Part shown: positions 8,380-17,484 of the stretch, piece by piece
Numbering within the stretch: position 1 is the stretch's first letter
How the letters are laid out: every line of letters starts with the position of its first letter
Assembly (NCBI GenBank): GCA_963738445.1
Contig: CAVTWS010000011.1
Coordinates: 186,001-250,000, forward strand
Direction of reading: 5' to 3'
DNA from: CAVTWS01 sp963738445
GTDB taxonomy: Bacteria; Actinomycetota; Acidimicrobiia; Acidimicrobiales; SHLQ01
DNA length: 64,000 bases
Notes under the pieces: generated by a model
The model's database searches: none
What the model was told of the DNA's origin: nothing
Seen by the model: only the letters and a program-made list of their open reading frames with translations
Made by a program: the position numbers and the translations under genes

Positions 8380-9180
8380 TTGAGCGAGCCAGGTGGCTAC
8401 ACGCACGGCCATCACGAGAGCGTGCTGCGCTCCCACCGATGGCGAACGGCCCAGAATTCGGCCGCCTATCTGACGCCGTGGCTGCGACCGGGGCTCGACC
8501 TGCTCGATGTCGGTTGTGGCCCCGGGAACCTGACCCTGGACCTGGCTCGGCTGGTGGCTCCGGGGCCGACCCTCGGCGTCGACGCCAGCCCGTCGATCAT
8601 CGAGGCGGCCCGGGCGGATCTCGACGGCGACCTCCCGGTGTCGTTCGAGGTGGGCGACGCCTACGCCCTGTCGATGGCCGAGGATTCCTTCGACGTGGTC
8701 CACGCCCACCAGGTCCTCCAGCATCTGACCGATCCAACCGCCGCCCTGAGGGAGTGGCGCCGGGTGTGCCGGCCCGGCGGGCTGGTCGCCTGCCGAGACT
8801 CTGACTACGCGGCGATGACCTGGTACCCCGCCGAGCCCCGACTCGACGACTGGCAGCGCCTGTACCGGTTGGCTGCCCGGGAGAACCGGGCCGAACCCGA
8901 CGCCGGGCGTCGGCTGCTGGCGTGGGCCCATGCCGCCGGGTTCACCGACGTCACCGCCTCCGCGTCGGTGTGGTGCTTCGCGACCCCGGCCGACACGGCG
9001 TGGTGGGCCGACCTGTGGGCCGAGCGATTCACCACGTCGGCGGTGGCCGGGCAACTCGTCGGCGGCGGGCACGCGACCGAGGCCGATCTGGCCGCCATCG
9101 CCGCGGCGTGGCGCGGCTGGGCCGAGCATCCCGATGCGTGGTTCCTGGTCCCGCACGGCGAGATCCTGGCCCGGGCGTAG
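8380..9180 (+). CDS. Class I SAM-dependent methyltransferase
   Basis: A 266-residue UbiE/Methyltransf_11-like enzyme. Motif I is LLDVGCGPGNLTLDLARLV, the acidic end of strand 2 is LGVDASP, and the post-motif FDVVHAHQVLQHL precedes RPGGLVACRDSDY. It opens with GGYTHGHHESVLRSH, typical of the subgroup. I use the TTG at 8380, which fits a leaderless promoter; the frame is open far upstream but there it is antisense to the thioesterase gene. The methyl acceptor is unknown. Confidence 0.85.
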   Translation: MSEPGGYTHGHHESVLRSHRWRTAQNSAAYLTPWLRPGLDLLDVGCGPGNLTLDLARLVAPGPTLGVDASPSIIEAARADLDGDLPVSFEVGDAYALSMAEDSFDVVHAHQVLQHLTDPTAALREWRRVCRPGGLVACRDSDYAAMTWYPAEPRLDDWQRLYRLAARENRAEPDAGRRLLAWAHAAGFTDVTASASVWCFATPADTAWWADLWAERFTTSAVAGQLVGGGHATEADLAAIAAAWRGWAEHPDAWFLVPHGEILARA

Positions 9181-9213
9181 TCCCGCTCACGGCCAGAACG
9201 AAGGGGCGACACG

Positions 9214-10140
9214 GTGACGGGACGATTCGACGGTCGGGTGGCGATCGTGACCGGCGCGGGCCGCGGGATCGGCCGGGAGCACGCGCTCCTGTTCGCCTCC
9301 GAGGGGGCGCGGGTGGTGGTGAACGATGTCGGTGCCCGGCCCGGCTCCGACGCCGCCGCGGTCGTGGAGGCCATCCGATCCGAAGGCGGTGAAGCGCTCG
9401 CCAGCATCGCCTCGGCGACATGGGACCAGGCGGACGCCATCGTCGCCGAGGTGATCGATACCTTCGGCCGGGTCGACGTGCTGGTCAACAACGCCACCGT
9501 CATGCGCAACCAGGACCTGTGGCAATACGACGAGGCCGACTGGGATCGCACCCACGCGGTCAACCTGAAGGGATACATGGCGATGATCCGCGCCGTGACC
9601 CCGCACATGGCCCGCCGCCGTTCAGGGGCCATCGTCAACACCGCGTCGGGTTCGGGATTCGGGCATCCGTCGCACGTGGCCTACGCCGCGGCCAAGGAGG
9701 GTGTCGTCGGCCTGACCCGGACCGCGGCGATGGAGTTGGGACGTTTCGGCATCCGGTGCAACGCCGTTCGGCCGTTGGCCGCCGGCCCCGGTGTCGAGGA
9801 GTACCACGAGCAGACGAAACCCTGGCGCCGGCTGATGGACCTCACCATGGGATCGAGCACCAAGGTGCTCGATCCCGACGAGATCCACCCGCGCCGGGTG
9901 GCTCCCTTCGTCGCCTGGTTGTGCTCGGATGCCGCCGTCGACGTCAACGGTCGCACGTTCTTCGTGTCGGGCGACCGGGTGTCGCTGCTCACCGAGCCCA
10001 AGCCGAAGGCCACCATCACCTGGCCCGGCGGCTGGACGCTCGACCTGCTCGACACCGTGGCGCCCGAACAACTGGTGGCCGGCCTCACCAACCGGTACAC
10101 CCTCGACGACCACCCCGACATGCAACAGTTCGACACATGA
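9214..10140 (+). CDS. SDR family oxidoreductase
   Basis: A 308-residue NAD(P)-dependent short-chain dehydrogenase. The cofactor motif TGAGRGIGRE, the VNNA motif and the catalytic Tyr/Lys pair (YAAAKEG) are present. Length and the C-terminal extension (about 60 residues past the core, ending DHPDMQQFDT) resemble hydroxyacyl-CoA dehydrogenases of the multifunctional-enzyme type 2 group. It follows the methyltransferase by 33 nt on the same strand and may share its transcript. Substrate not known. Confidence 0.87.
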   Translation: MTGRFDGRVAIVTGAGRGIGREHALLFASEGARVVVNDVGARPGSDAAAVVEAIRSEGGEALASIASATWDQADAIVAEVIDTFGRVDVLVNNATVMRNQDLWQYDEADWDRTHAVNLKGYMAMIRAVTPHMARRRSGAIVNTASGSGFGHPSHVAYAAAKEGVVGLTRTAAMELGRFGIRCNAVRPLAAGPGVEEYHEQTKPWRRLMDLTMGSSTKVLDPDEIHPRRVAPFVAWLCSDAAVDVNGRTFFVSGDRVSLLTEPKPKATITWPGGWTLDLLDTVAPEQLVAGLTNRYTLDDHPDMQQFDT

Positions 10141-10145
10141 CGAAC

Positions 10146-10187
10146 TGGGAGACACGGCAGTCGCGTAGGCGACCGCCGTGTCTCCCA
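10146..10187. terminator. Hairpin repeat R3 (bidirectional)
   Basis: Arms TGGGAGACACGGCAGTCGC and its near reverse complement (10168-10187) pair with one mismatch around a short loop. The outer GAACTGGG...CCCAGAAC frame equals R1 and R2, but the inner stem sequence is entirely different. It sits between two convergent genes, SDR and selO. Confidence 0.65.
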
Positions 10188-10244
10188 GAACGGAATGGAG
10201 AGCCTGACGCTCGTCTACGAGCGGCCGGACAGCACGCAGGTCGT

Positions 10245-11910
10245 CTACGAGCTGCAGGAGAGCATCGAGCAGCCGACCCGGTGGCGGGCCCACTCGGGCC
10301 GTTTGGCGGCGAGGCGCTCGCGGCCGGGTTGGTCGTCGTACGGGCGCCGCAACACGTCGAACAACTCGTGGGTCAGGGCCATGTCGCCCTGTTCGGCGGT
10401 GTCGATCGCCTCCTGGGCCAGGTAGTTGCGCAGCACGAAGCGGGGGTTGGTGGCCCGCATCTGACCGCGCCGAGTGTCGTCGGTGAGCCCGCCGGAGCGG
10501 GCCCGTTCCGCCCATCGCCGGAGCCAGGACACGGTGGCGTCGGCGTGGTCGCCGACCAGGGCCGCCGGGTCGTACCAGGCGTCGCGGAGCGGCGTGAGGA
10601 GCTCGTCGTCGGAGCGCTCATCGGCACCGGCCGCGTCGATGTCGGCGAGCTGGCGGAAGAAGATCACCTGGTCGATCTCCGACGCGGCGAGCAGCTCGAA
10701 CAGGGTGCCGACGAGCTCGGTGTCGCCGCCGTGGGGCTCGGGGCCCCAGCCGAGTCGGGTGCCGAGCATGGCGTTGAAGCGCTCGGCGTAGCGGTCCGCG
10801 AAACGGTCGAGCGCCTCCTGGAGCGGCTGGGGATCGCTGACGAGCGGCACCAAGGCGCTGCCGAGCTGGGCCAGGTTCCAGTGCACGATCTGCGGTTGGG
10901 CGCCGTAGCGGTAGCGGCGGCCGCCGGCGTCGGTGGTGTTGGGGGTCCAGCCGGGATCGAAGTCCTCGAGCCAGCCGTACGGCCCGTAGTCGATGGTGAG
11001 TCCGAGGATCGACATGTTGTCGGTGTTCAGCACGCCGTGCACGAAGCCGACCCGCATCCAGTGCACAGCCAGCGTGGCCGTGCGGTCGCACACCTCGTCG
11101 AAGAAGGCGGCGATCCGTTCGTCACCGGGAGCTGGTGCCGTCGACGCATCGGTGAGGTGGGGGAAATCGGCGGCCAACGTGTGGTCGACGATCCGGCGGA
11201 GGAGGTCGAGGTCGCCGCGCGACGGCGGGAGCTGGAAGTTGCCGAAGCGGGTGAACGACGGGGCGACCCGGCAGACCACCGCGCCGGGCTCGGCTTTGGG
11301 GTGGCCGTCGTAGAGCATGTCGCGCACACACATCGTCGCCGGTACCGACGAGCGACAAAGCCCGCGTGGTCGGGACGCCGAGGTGGTGCATCGCCTCGCT
11401 GCAGAGGAACTCCCGCAGCGAGGATCGCAGCACGGCCCGACCGTCAGCGGTACGGGAGTAGGGGGTGGGGCCCGCGCCTTTGAGCTGGAGGGTCTGGTGG
11501 CCCCCGTGTCGGTCGATGACCTCGCCCAGGGCGATGGCCCGGCCGTCGCCGAGTTGGCCGGCCCAGTTGCCGAACTGGTGCCCGCCGTACGCCATGGCGA
11601 AGGGATCGGCTCCGACGGGGATCCGGTTGCCGCCGAACACGGCGGCGAAGTCGGGTCGGTCGCCCACGGCAGGGTCGAGGCCGAGCAGGTCGGCCACCTC
11701 CGGCGACCAGATGAGGGTGCGGGGCGCGGCGACGGGGCTGGGTGCGACCCGGCTGTAGGCGGCGCCCTGCACCTGGCGGCGTTCGTTCGAGGGGTCCGGG
11801 TCGGCCGGGAGGGCGCGGGTGAACCGGTTGTCGAACGGCATCTGGTCGAGGTCCGTGATCAGCGGACGTTCGACGACGCCGGCCGACGGCGAACCAGGCG
11901 GCGGAACCAT
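10245..11910 (-). pseudogene. selO: Protein adenylyltransferase SelO (YdiU), frameshifted
   Basis: SelO is a pseudokinase-fold enzyme that AMPylates proteins. The first part (from ATG 11910) carries the signatures AYGGHQFGNWAGQLGDGRA and TLQLKGAGPTPYSR. The second part, in another frame, carries VCRVAPSFTRFGNFQ and VHGVLNTDNMSILGLTIDYG. The frames meet in a CA/GT tract at 11325-11332: removing one base gives DVVRDMLYDG, exactly the family sequence. The corrected protein would have about 554 residues. The last residues are CSS, with Cys at the place where vertebrate SelO has selenocysteine. The start fits a leaderless TACCGT box (11918-11923). Either a slippage mutation or a sequencing error. 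Confidence 0.88.
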
Positions 11911-11917
11911 GCCCTTG

Positions 11918-11923
11918 ACGGTA
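11918..11923 (-). promoter_or_regulatory. -10 box, leaderless start of selO
   Basis: On the minus strand TACCGT, 7 nt, ATG 11910. Confidence 0.5.
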
Positions 11924-11981
11924 GCGGCACCGGCCGGACCCGCGGCCGTAGCTCGTGGGCCCACCCACCGCACTGACCAAC

Positions 11982-12023
11982 TGGGTGGGTGGCGTACCCC
12001 CTACGGGGTACGCCACCCACCCA
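11982..12023 (-). terminator. Hairpin repeat R4, 19-bp perfect stem
   Basis: Arm 11982-12000 pairs perfectly with 12005-12023 around a 4-nt loop. Outer stem equals R1 (TGGGTGGGTGGCGT), but the inner stem is ACCCC/GGGGT instead of GCCCTC/GAGGGC. It lies 33 nt after the stop of the nitronate monooxygenase gene and before selO. Confidence 0.7.
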
Positions 12024-12055
12024 GTTCGCCGGGGGTGGGGTGATTGTCCGGTTCC

Positions 12056-13165
12056 CTACTCTCCGAGCGTCGTCTTCAGGACGTTGACGCTGTCGAGGTA
12101 CTCGTCCACCAACTGGTACATGACGTCGCGGACGGGACGCACGGCGTTCATCGAACCCACGATCTGGCCGACGGGCGCGAAGGCGAGGTCCTTGCGATGC
12201 GACCGGGCGATGCGGGCGTTGGCCTCGGCGGTGAGGATGTTCTGAAGCGGCATGCCCAGGGGCCCTGGACCGTCGGGATCCTCCCAGGCCTCGGTCCAGG
12301 CCGAGCGCAGCATGCGGGCCGGCTTGCCCGTGTACGAACGTGAGCGCACCGTGTCGCTCGACGTCGACTCCAGGTAGCGCTCGAGGAGTTCGGGGCTCGA
12401 CGAGCTCTCCGACGTGGCCAACCAGATCGAGCCCGTCCACACCCCTTGCGCGCCGAGCGCGAGTGCGGCGGCGATCTGGCGCCCTCGGCCGATCCCTCCG
12501 GCGGCGAGCACCGGCACCGGGGCCACGGCGTCGACCACCTCGGGGATGAGCACCATGGTGGCGACCTCGCCGGTGTGGCCGCCGGCCTCGTAGCCCTGGG
12601 CGATCACGATGTCGACACCCTTGGACACGTGGCGCTCGGCGTGCTGCGCCTTGCCGGCCAGGGCCGCGACCTTCACCCCCTGTTCGTGGGCGCGGTCGAT
12701 GACGTCGACGGGCGGCGAACCCAGGGCGTTGGCCAGCAGGCAGATCGGGTGCGCCAGCGCCACGTCGACATGCGCTCGGGCGACGCCTTCGGCCCATCCG
12801 GTGACCCCGCGGCTCCGGTCGCCCTCGGGGAGCGGCGTGAGGTCGAAGCGCTCCATCAACGTGTCGACGAACTGCCAGTGCTCGTTCGGGATCATGGCCC
12901 TGATCGCCGCCGCCACCTTGTCCGGGTCGGAGCCGTCGGTGTCGAGCGACTTGGCCGGCATCACGATGTCGGCGCCATAGGGCTTGCCGTCCACATGCTC
13001 GTCGATCCACGTCAACTCGATGTCGAGCTGCTCGGCGCTGAACCCCACGGCGCCGAGCACACCGAGCCCGCCGGCCCGGCTCACCGCCGCCACCACGTCA
13101 CGGCAGTGGCTGAAGGCGAAGATCGGGTACTCGATGCCGAACACCTCACACAGCTCGGTCCGCAT
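12056..13165 (-). CDS. Nitronate monooxygenase family FMN protein
   Basis: A 369-residue NMO/2-nitropropane dioxygenase-like TIM-barrel flavoprotein. Recognisable are the N-terminal FGIEYPIFAFS, the phosphate-binding GYEAGGHTGEVAT and VLAAGGIGRGRQIAAALALG. Members oxidise alkyl nitronates or act as enoyl-ACP reductase-like or still unknown oxidoreductases. ATG 13165 is preceded by a GGGGAGGG ribosome-binding site; an in-frame extension upstream has no similarity. Cytoplasmic; physiological substrate unknown. Confidence 0.87.
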   Translation of the reverse strand: MRTELCEVFGIEYPIFAFSHCRDVVAAVSRAGGLGVLGAVGFSAEQLDIELTWIDEHVDGKPYGADIVMPAKSLDTDGSDPDKVAAAIRAMIPNEHWQFVDTLMERFDLTPLPEGDRSRGVTGWAEGVARAHVDVALAHPICLLANALGSPPVDVIDRAHEQGVKVAALAGKAQHAERHVSKGVDIVIAQGYEAGGHTGEVATMVLIPEVVDAVAPVPVLAAGGIGRGRQIAAALALGAQGVWTGSIWLATSESSSSPELLERYLESTSSDTVRSRSYTGKPARMLRSAWTEAWEDPDGPGPLGMPLQNILTAEANARIARSHRKDLAFAPVGQIVGSMNAVRPVRDVMYQLVDEYLDSVNVLKTTLGE

Positions 13166-13586
13166 GGGCCCTCCCCAGGGTCGTCGTCGCCCGCGTCGTC
13201 GAGGGTGACGCGACCAGTCTGGTGCACGTCCGCGGGTGCCGTCAGCTCCCGTCCACGATGGTCCGTGCCGACCGGGCGCGCTGTGCCTCGATCGGTAGGG
13301 TCGCCCGATGTTCTGGCGACGGTGGCTGGGTACGTCGGCCCGCAACCCGTGGGACCGGGCCGGCGCTCCGGGCAGCCGGTGTCGGGATGGACTCCGCCCG
13401 GCCGAACCTGCATCAACAACGATCTCGAGGCGGAGGCGGGTCCGAGCTGGATCCCGACCGTTGTTGCTGGTGCCGGAGTCGCCCTGATCGTTCGACGGCT
13501 GCAGGCGCGGTGGTCGTTCGATCGGCGCGGTGGATCGCCTCGGATCGGGATCGGCCGACCCGGCGACGGGGTTCAGCTGAGGTCGG
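13166..13586. other. Intergenic stretch, mostly unassigned
   Basis: About 420 bp between the divergently oriented start of the nitronate monooxygenase gene and the 3' end of the alpha/beta hydrolase gene. It holds one promoter-like box (TAGGGT, 13296-13301) and a weak small reading frame. Open frames exist on the plus strand but none resembles a known family. Confidence 0.5.
13308..13487 (+). CDS. Possible small ORF, 59 residues
   Basis: ATG 13308 stands 6 nt after a TAGGGT box, the same leaderless layout used by proven genes in this window. The product would be basic (SRRRRVRAGSR) with a hydrophobic end LLLVPESP. An overlapping plus-strand frame in another register also stays open to 13597, so a frameshifted longer gene is possible. 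I see no homology; treat as a candidate only. Confidence 0.2.
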   Translation: MFWRRWLGTSARNPWDRAGAPGSRCRDGLRPAEPASTTISRRRRVRAGSRPLLLVPESP

Positions 13587-14516
13587 TCACGGGATAGAGG
13601 CGAGGAAGGGCGACACGGCGTCGAGGAAACCGGGCGTGTTGCCGGAGTGGACGTTGTGGCCCGTGTTGTCGACGGTGACGAGCTGCCCGTGGGGGAGCGC
13701 GGCGACGAAACGCTCGGCGGCGTCGGGCTCGAGGATGTCCGAGTGCTGGCCCCGGATGACCAGCACCGGACACTCGATGGTGCGGACGTGGTCGAGGGTG
13801 AGCTCCCGGTTGGGCAGGGGGATGCGGCGGTGATCGACCTTGCTCACGTATTTCCCGTCGGCCCGGCGGAGCATGTTGTACTTGACCGTCCGGGCGATGT
13901 GCTCCCGGCTGCGGAACTTGTCGTAGGCCGCAACGGCATCGAGGAACACGTCGAGATCGTCGAACTCGACGTTGTTGACGACGAAGTTCTGGATCGTCTT
14001 GGCGCCTTCCATGGAGATCTCGGGACCGACGTCGACGATCACGAGCGCCCGGGCGATCCCGGGGTGGGTGGCGGCCATGCTCAGGGTGATGCGGCCGCCC
14101 ATGGAGTGCCCGAACACGATCGGCCGATCGAGCTTCTGATCGGCGATGAAGGCCGTGGCGTCATCGACCATGGCGTCGATGGAGTAGTCGAGCTCGCGGT
14201 TCCACTCCGAGTCGCCGTGGCCCCGTTGGTCGAGGGCGAACACGTGATAACGGTCGGCCAGGTGGAGGCTCACCAGGTCCCACGAGTGCGACGACTGGTT
14301 CCCGCCGTGGAGGAGCAGCACCTGCGGGTGGCCCGGCGTGCCCCACTCCGTGAAGTGGAACCGCTGGCTCCGCACCACGGTGTGGCGCGACACGTATCGC
14401 ACTCCGGCTCCGTGCGGGATGCCGAGGTCGGCGGCGCTGTCGAGCAGGCTGGCGAACTCCGGTGACGCCGTCATGTCTCGGGACGCGAGGTCGTCGGCGA
14501 AGTCGTTCAGGTACAT
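13587..14516 (-). CDS. Alpha/beta hydrolase
   Basis: A 309-residue alpha/beta-hydrolase-fold enzyme. The oxyanion segment LLLHGGNQSSHSW, nucleophile elbow VFGHSMGG (Ser), acid region SDILEPDAAERF and catalytic His in VDNTGHNVHSG are all in place. The cap (residues about 170-235) is rich in charged residues. An agccta box at 14525-14530 gives TAGGCT on the minus strand, 8 nt before ATG 14516, consistent with a leaderless transcript. Esterase, epoxide hydrolase and C-C hydrolase roles are all possible. Confidence 0.88.
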   Translation of the reverse strand: MYLNDFADDLASRDMTASPEFASLLDSAADLGIPHGAGVRYVSRHTVVRSQRFHFTEWGTPGHPQVLLLHGGNQSSHSWDLVSLHLADRYHVFALDQRGHGDSEWNRELDYSIDAMVDDATAFIADQKLDRPIVFGHSMGGRITLSMAATHPGIARALVIVDVGPEISMEGAKTIQNFVVNNVEFDDLDVFLDAVAAYDKFRSREHIARTVKYNMLRRADGKYVSKVDHRRIPLPNRELTLDHVRTIECPVLVIRGQHSDILEPDAAERFVAALPHGQLVTVDNTGHNVHSGNTPGFLDAVSPFLASIP

Positions 14517-14654
14517 GGCGGGCGAGCCTAAGGGACCGGGTGGGAGGGGCGGAAAACGACCCGCCCGACCGGGGACCGCTGCGCTGACCGGCGTCGACTA
14601 TCGCTGCCGTCGCCGTGGTGCGACACTACGAGGACGCCGATTGGGGGGCCGAAG

Positions 14655-15800
14655 ATGATCGTCGACGCCGACAGCCACTGGACCGAACCGCACGACCTCT
14701 TCACCAGCCGGGCGCCCGCCGCCATGCGCGACCGGGTGCCGCGGGTCGAGCTGGTCGACGGAGAACGCACCTGGGTGTTCGACGGCCATCCGATGGGTCG
14801 GGCCAGCGCCGGTGCCGTGATCGGCCGCGACGGCCGCAAGGAAGAAGCCCAGATCGGCCTCTTCGAATGGACGATCGACGACGTCCACGCCGGCGCCTAC
14901 GACCCGAAGGTCCGGCTCCAGGTGCTCGACGAGGTCGGCATCGATCATCAGGTCATCTTCCCGAGCACCATCGGCCTGGGCGGCCAGGATCTCGGGACCA
15001 TCGCCGACGACCCGCTGCGGCGGCTGGCCATCGAGATCTACAACGACGCCATGGCCGAGATCCAGGCCGACTCCGGCAACCGGCTGCTGCCCATGCCGCT
15101 CATGCCGGCGTGGAGCATCGATGCCTGCGTCTACGAGGCGCAGCGCGTCGCCGCCCTCGGAGCCCGCGGGGTCAACATGACCTCCGACCCGGACGACCTG
15201 GGTGCGCCCGATCTCGCCAGTCGCGAGTGGGATCCGTTCTGGGAGGTGTGCGCGGGGCTCAAACTGCCCGTTCACTTCCACATCGGCGCCAGCGTGACCG
15301 GCATGACGTTCTTCGGGCGTTACCCCTGGCCGTCGCACTCGGACGGCACGAAGCTGGCCATCGGCGGCACGCTGCTGTTCATCGGCAACGCCCGGGTCGT
15401 CACCAATCTGATCCTGTCCGGCATGTTCGACCGCTATCCCGAGCTGAAGATGGTGTCGGTCGAGAGCGGGGTGGGCTGGATCCCGTTCATCCTCGAGACG
15501 CTCGACTACGAGATGACCGAGAACGCCCCCCGGGAGCTCGCGGCGCTGCACAAGCCGCCGTCGGAGTACTTCCGCTCGAACATGTACGCCACGTTCTGGT
15601 TCGAGAACAACCGGAACAAGCTGCCGGAGTTGGTCGAGGCGGTCGGCGAGGACAGCATCTTGTTCGAGACCGACTTCCCGCACCCGACCTGCCTGTACCC
15701 CGATCCGCTGGCCACGGTCGAGGCGAAGATGGCCACGCTGGCGCCCGAGACCCGAGCGAAGATCATGGGCGAGAACGCCCGCAAGCTCTACCGCCTCTGA
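14655..15800 (+). CDS. Amidohydrolase family protein (Amidohydro_2)
   Basis: A 381-residue metal-dependent TIM-barrel hydrolase or decarboxylase. The first metal motif is IVDADSHWTEP, a histidine ligand follows strand 5 (LPVHFHIGAS), and the late acidic ligand lies in FETDFPHPTCLYPDP. This subgroup is common in aromatic and steroid catabolism, where relatives act as decarboxylases or ring-opening hydrolases. The ATG at 14655 is preceded by a G-rich ribosome-binding region. Confidence 0.85.
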   Translation: MIVDADSHWTEPHDLFTSRAPAAMRDRVPRVELVDGERTWVFDGHPMGRASAGAVIGRDGRKEEAQIGLFEWTIDDVHAGAYDPKVRLQVLDEVGIDHQVIFPSTIGLGGQDLGTIADDPLRRLAIEIYNDAMAEIQADSGNRLLPMPLMPAWSIDACVYEAQRVAALGARGVNMTSDPDDLGAPDLASREWDPFWEVCAGLKLPVHFHIGASVTGMTFFGRYPWPSHSDGTKLAIGGTLLFIGNARVVTNLILSGMFDRYPELKMVSVESGVGWIPFILETLDYEMTENAPRELAALHKPPSEYFRSNMYATFWFENNRNKLPELVEAVGEDSILFETDFPHPTCLYPDPLATVEAKMATLAPETRAKIMGENARKLYRL

Positions 15801-15897
15801 CGTCCTGAGACCCGTTCGCGCGTGAAGAGTTCCGCGCTGCTGGTGTCCTATTTTCAACGTGTTTCCGTTTTCCACAGTGGTTCCCCATGTTGATGGG

Positions 15898-15913
15898 TTG
15901 AACATACGTTCGC
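15898..15913. promoter_or_regulatory. LexA (SOS) box-like operator
   Basis: TTGAACATACGTTCGC closely matches the mycobacterial SOS box (TCGAAC-N4-GTTCGA). It lies just upstream of the -10 box of the DUF222/HNH gene. Genes of the 13E12 group in M. tuberculosis are known to be LexA-regulated, so the assignment fits. Confidence 0.65.
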
Positions 15914-15920
15914 ATGACGG

Positions 15921-15926
15921 TAGTGT
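15921..15926 (+). promoter_or_regulatory. -10 box, leaderless start of DUF222/HNH gene
   Basis: TAGTGT, 7 nt, ATG 15934. The SOS-like box ends 8 bases before it, a position where LexA would block the polymerase. Confidence 0.55.
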
Positions 15927-15933
15927 GAAACAC

Positions 15934-17427
15934 ATGTTCGATCCGTTGGTAGCGGTGCGAGACCTCACGGCATTTGATCCGGTGGGGGCCGGCGAGGGGC
16001 CGAGGCGCGAGGTGTTGTCGGTGGCGCAGGGATTGCGGTCATGGGTCGATGCGGTGGAGGCCCGCCGGTTCGCGGTGTGGGGCGCCGAAGCCGGCGGTGA
16101 GGGTCGGGCGTCGACGGTGCCGGGGCTGGCGGCCCAGGTCCGTGACTCCACCGGCGTGTCATCTCGTGAAGCGCGTCGGCGGGTGTCGGAGGGGGTGGGG
16201 TCGGAGGCGTTCGGGGACGTGGTGGAGGCGTTGGGGGAAGGGGTGGTGACGCGTGAGCATCTCGAAGCGTTCACGACGGCGAAAGCGACCCATCCCGGCG
16301 CCGCCGATGCGTTGGCGGCCGCGCAAGCCGAGCTGTTGACTCACGCGGCGACCGAGCCGGCTGATGTGTTCGCCCGGCGTGTCGAGCGGTTCGCCCGGTC
16401 CGTCGACGCGGCAGGCGCTGACGATGTGGATGCCCGCCGGCACGCCCGCCGGCATGCCCGCCGGCACGTGAAACGTTTCGAGGATCCCGACACTGGTATG
16501 TCGATCCTGCGCGCCGAGCTGGTCCCTGACACCGCGGACGAGTTCTGGGCCGCGTTGTGTCACATTGCTCGACGCCTGTGGCGCACGCAGCACGCCGGCA
16601 CCGCCACCAACCAAACGACCAGGGTCGCCCGCCTGGGCGCGCCGTCGAGCGACGCCGGTGACGGGGCGCCTGATGATGTGGCGTTGTCGACCTCTCACCG
16701 CTACCGCCAACTCCTCGCTGACGCCCTGGTCGAGATGGCCCGCCTCGCCACCAACTACCCCGTCACCGGCACCAGCGCTGGTTCGGGCGGGGGTGTTGGG
16801 AGTGCGGTGACGTCGCCGAACGCGACGGTGGTGGTGCTGATCGATCACGACACGTTGGTGTCGGGCCTTCATGGCGGGTCGGTCGCACAGAACCTGGCCG
16901 GGGATCCGGTGCCGTACGAGACGATCCGGCGTGTGGCCTGTGAAGCCGGGATCGTGCCGGCTGTGTTGTCGGGTTCCGGCGCCGTGCTCGATCTGGGGCA
17001 CCGGTCCCGTTTCGCCAGCCCGGCACAACGGTTGGCGCTGGGGGTCATGTGGGCCACGTGTGCGTATCCGGGGTGCACGACCCGCGCCGCCTTCACGCAC
17101 GCGCACCACATCTGGCCGGTCGAAGCAGGCGGCCGAACCGACCTGGACAACCTCGTGCCCCTGTGCGCCGTCCATCACCGCCTGGTCCATGAAGGCCACG
17201 TCACCGCGACCCAACCCGAACGCGGGCACGCCATCTTCACCACCCCGACCGGGATCGTGCACCACAGCCACGCCACCAACCCCCTCCACCGGGACCAACC
17301 CCACCGACCCGTCCGGCCAGCCCGACCGAGCGAACCAGCCCGACCGAGCGAACCAGCCCGACCGAGCGAACCAGCCCGACCAGGCGAGGTGGCAGACCGC
17401 AGCCCACCCCATACCCGAGCCGCCTGA
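15934..17427 (+). CDS. DUF222 domain protein with C-terminal HNH endonuclease motif (13E12 family)
   Basis: A 497-residue member of the actinobacterial 13E12 repeat family. The N-terminal 300 or so residues are the helical DUF222 region. The HNH motif lies near the C-terminus: CAYPGCTTRAAFTHAHHI, then NLVPLCAVHHRLVHEG. After it the tail is Pro/Arg-rich and contains 3.6 copies of a 6-residue repeat (RPSEPA; 18-bp DNA unit at 17323-17388). The family is multicopy, mobile-like and DNA-damage inducible in mycobacteria; the molecular function is not established. The SOS-like box upstream agrees. I chose ATG 15934 over a GTG at 15859 because of the leaderless promoter. Confidence 0.87.
   Translation: MFDPLVAVRDLTAFDPVGAGEGPRREVLSVAQGLRSWVDAVEARRFAVWGAEAGGEGRASTVPGLAAQVRDSTGVSSREARRRVSEGVGSEAFGDVVEALGEGVVTREHLEAFTTAKATHPGAADALAAAQAELLTHAATEPADVFARRVERFARSVDAAGADDVDARRHARRHARRHVKRFEDPDTGMSILRAELVPDTADEFWAALCHIARRLWRTQHAGTATNQTTRVARLGAPSSDAGDGAPDDVALSTSHRYRQLLADALVEMARLATNYPVTGTSAGSGGGVGSAVTSPNATVVVLIDHDTLVSGLHGGSVAQNLAGDPVPYETIRRVACEAGIVPAVLSGSGAVLDLGHRSRFASPAQRLALGVMWATCAYPGCTTRAAFTHAHHIWPVEAGGRTDLDNLVPLCAVHHRLVHEGHVTATQPERGHAIFTTPTGIVHHSHATNPLHRDQPHRPVRPARPSEPARPSEPARPSEPARPGEVADRSPPHTRAA
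17323..17388 (+). repeat. 18-bp tandem repeat, about 3.6 copies
   Basis: Unit CGACCGAGCGAACCAGCC, exact in three copies, encoding RPSEPA in the disordered tail of the HNH protein. Length is a multiple of three, so copy-number change keeps the frame. Confidence 0.9.
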
Positions 17428-17484
17428 GGCAGCGACGGCGATGTCGAGTGGGACCTGCGAGTGCCAGCACTCGACTTCGATATG

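Noticed and set aside
11316..11983. Plus-strand frame opposite selO
   Set aside because: The opposite strand has clear SelO motifs; this frame is a shadow.
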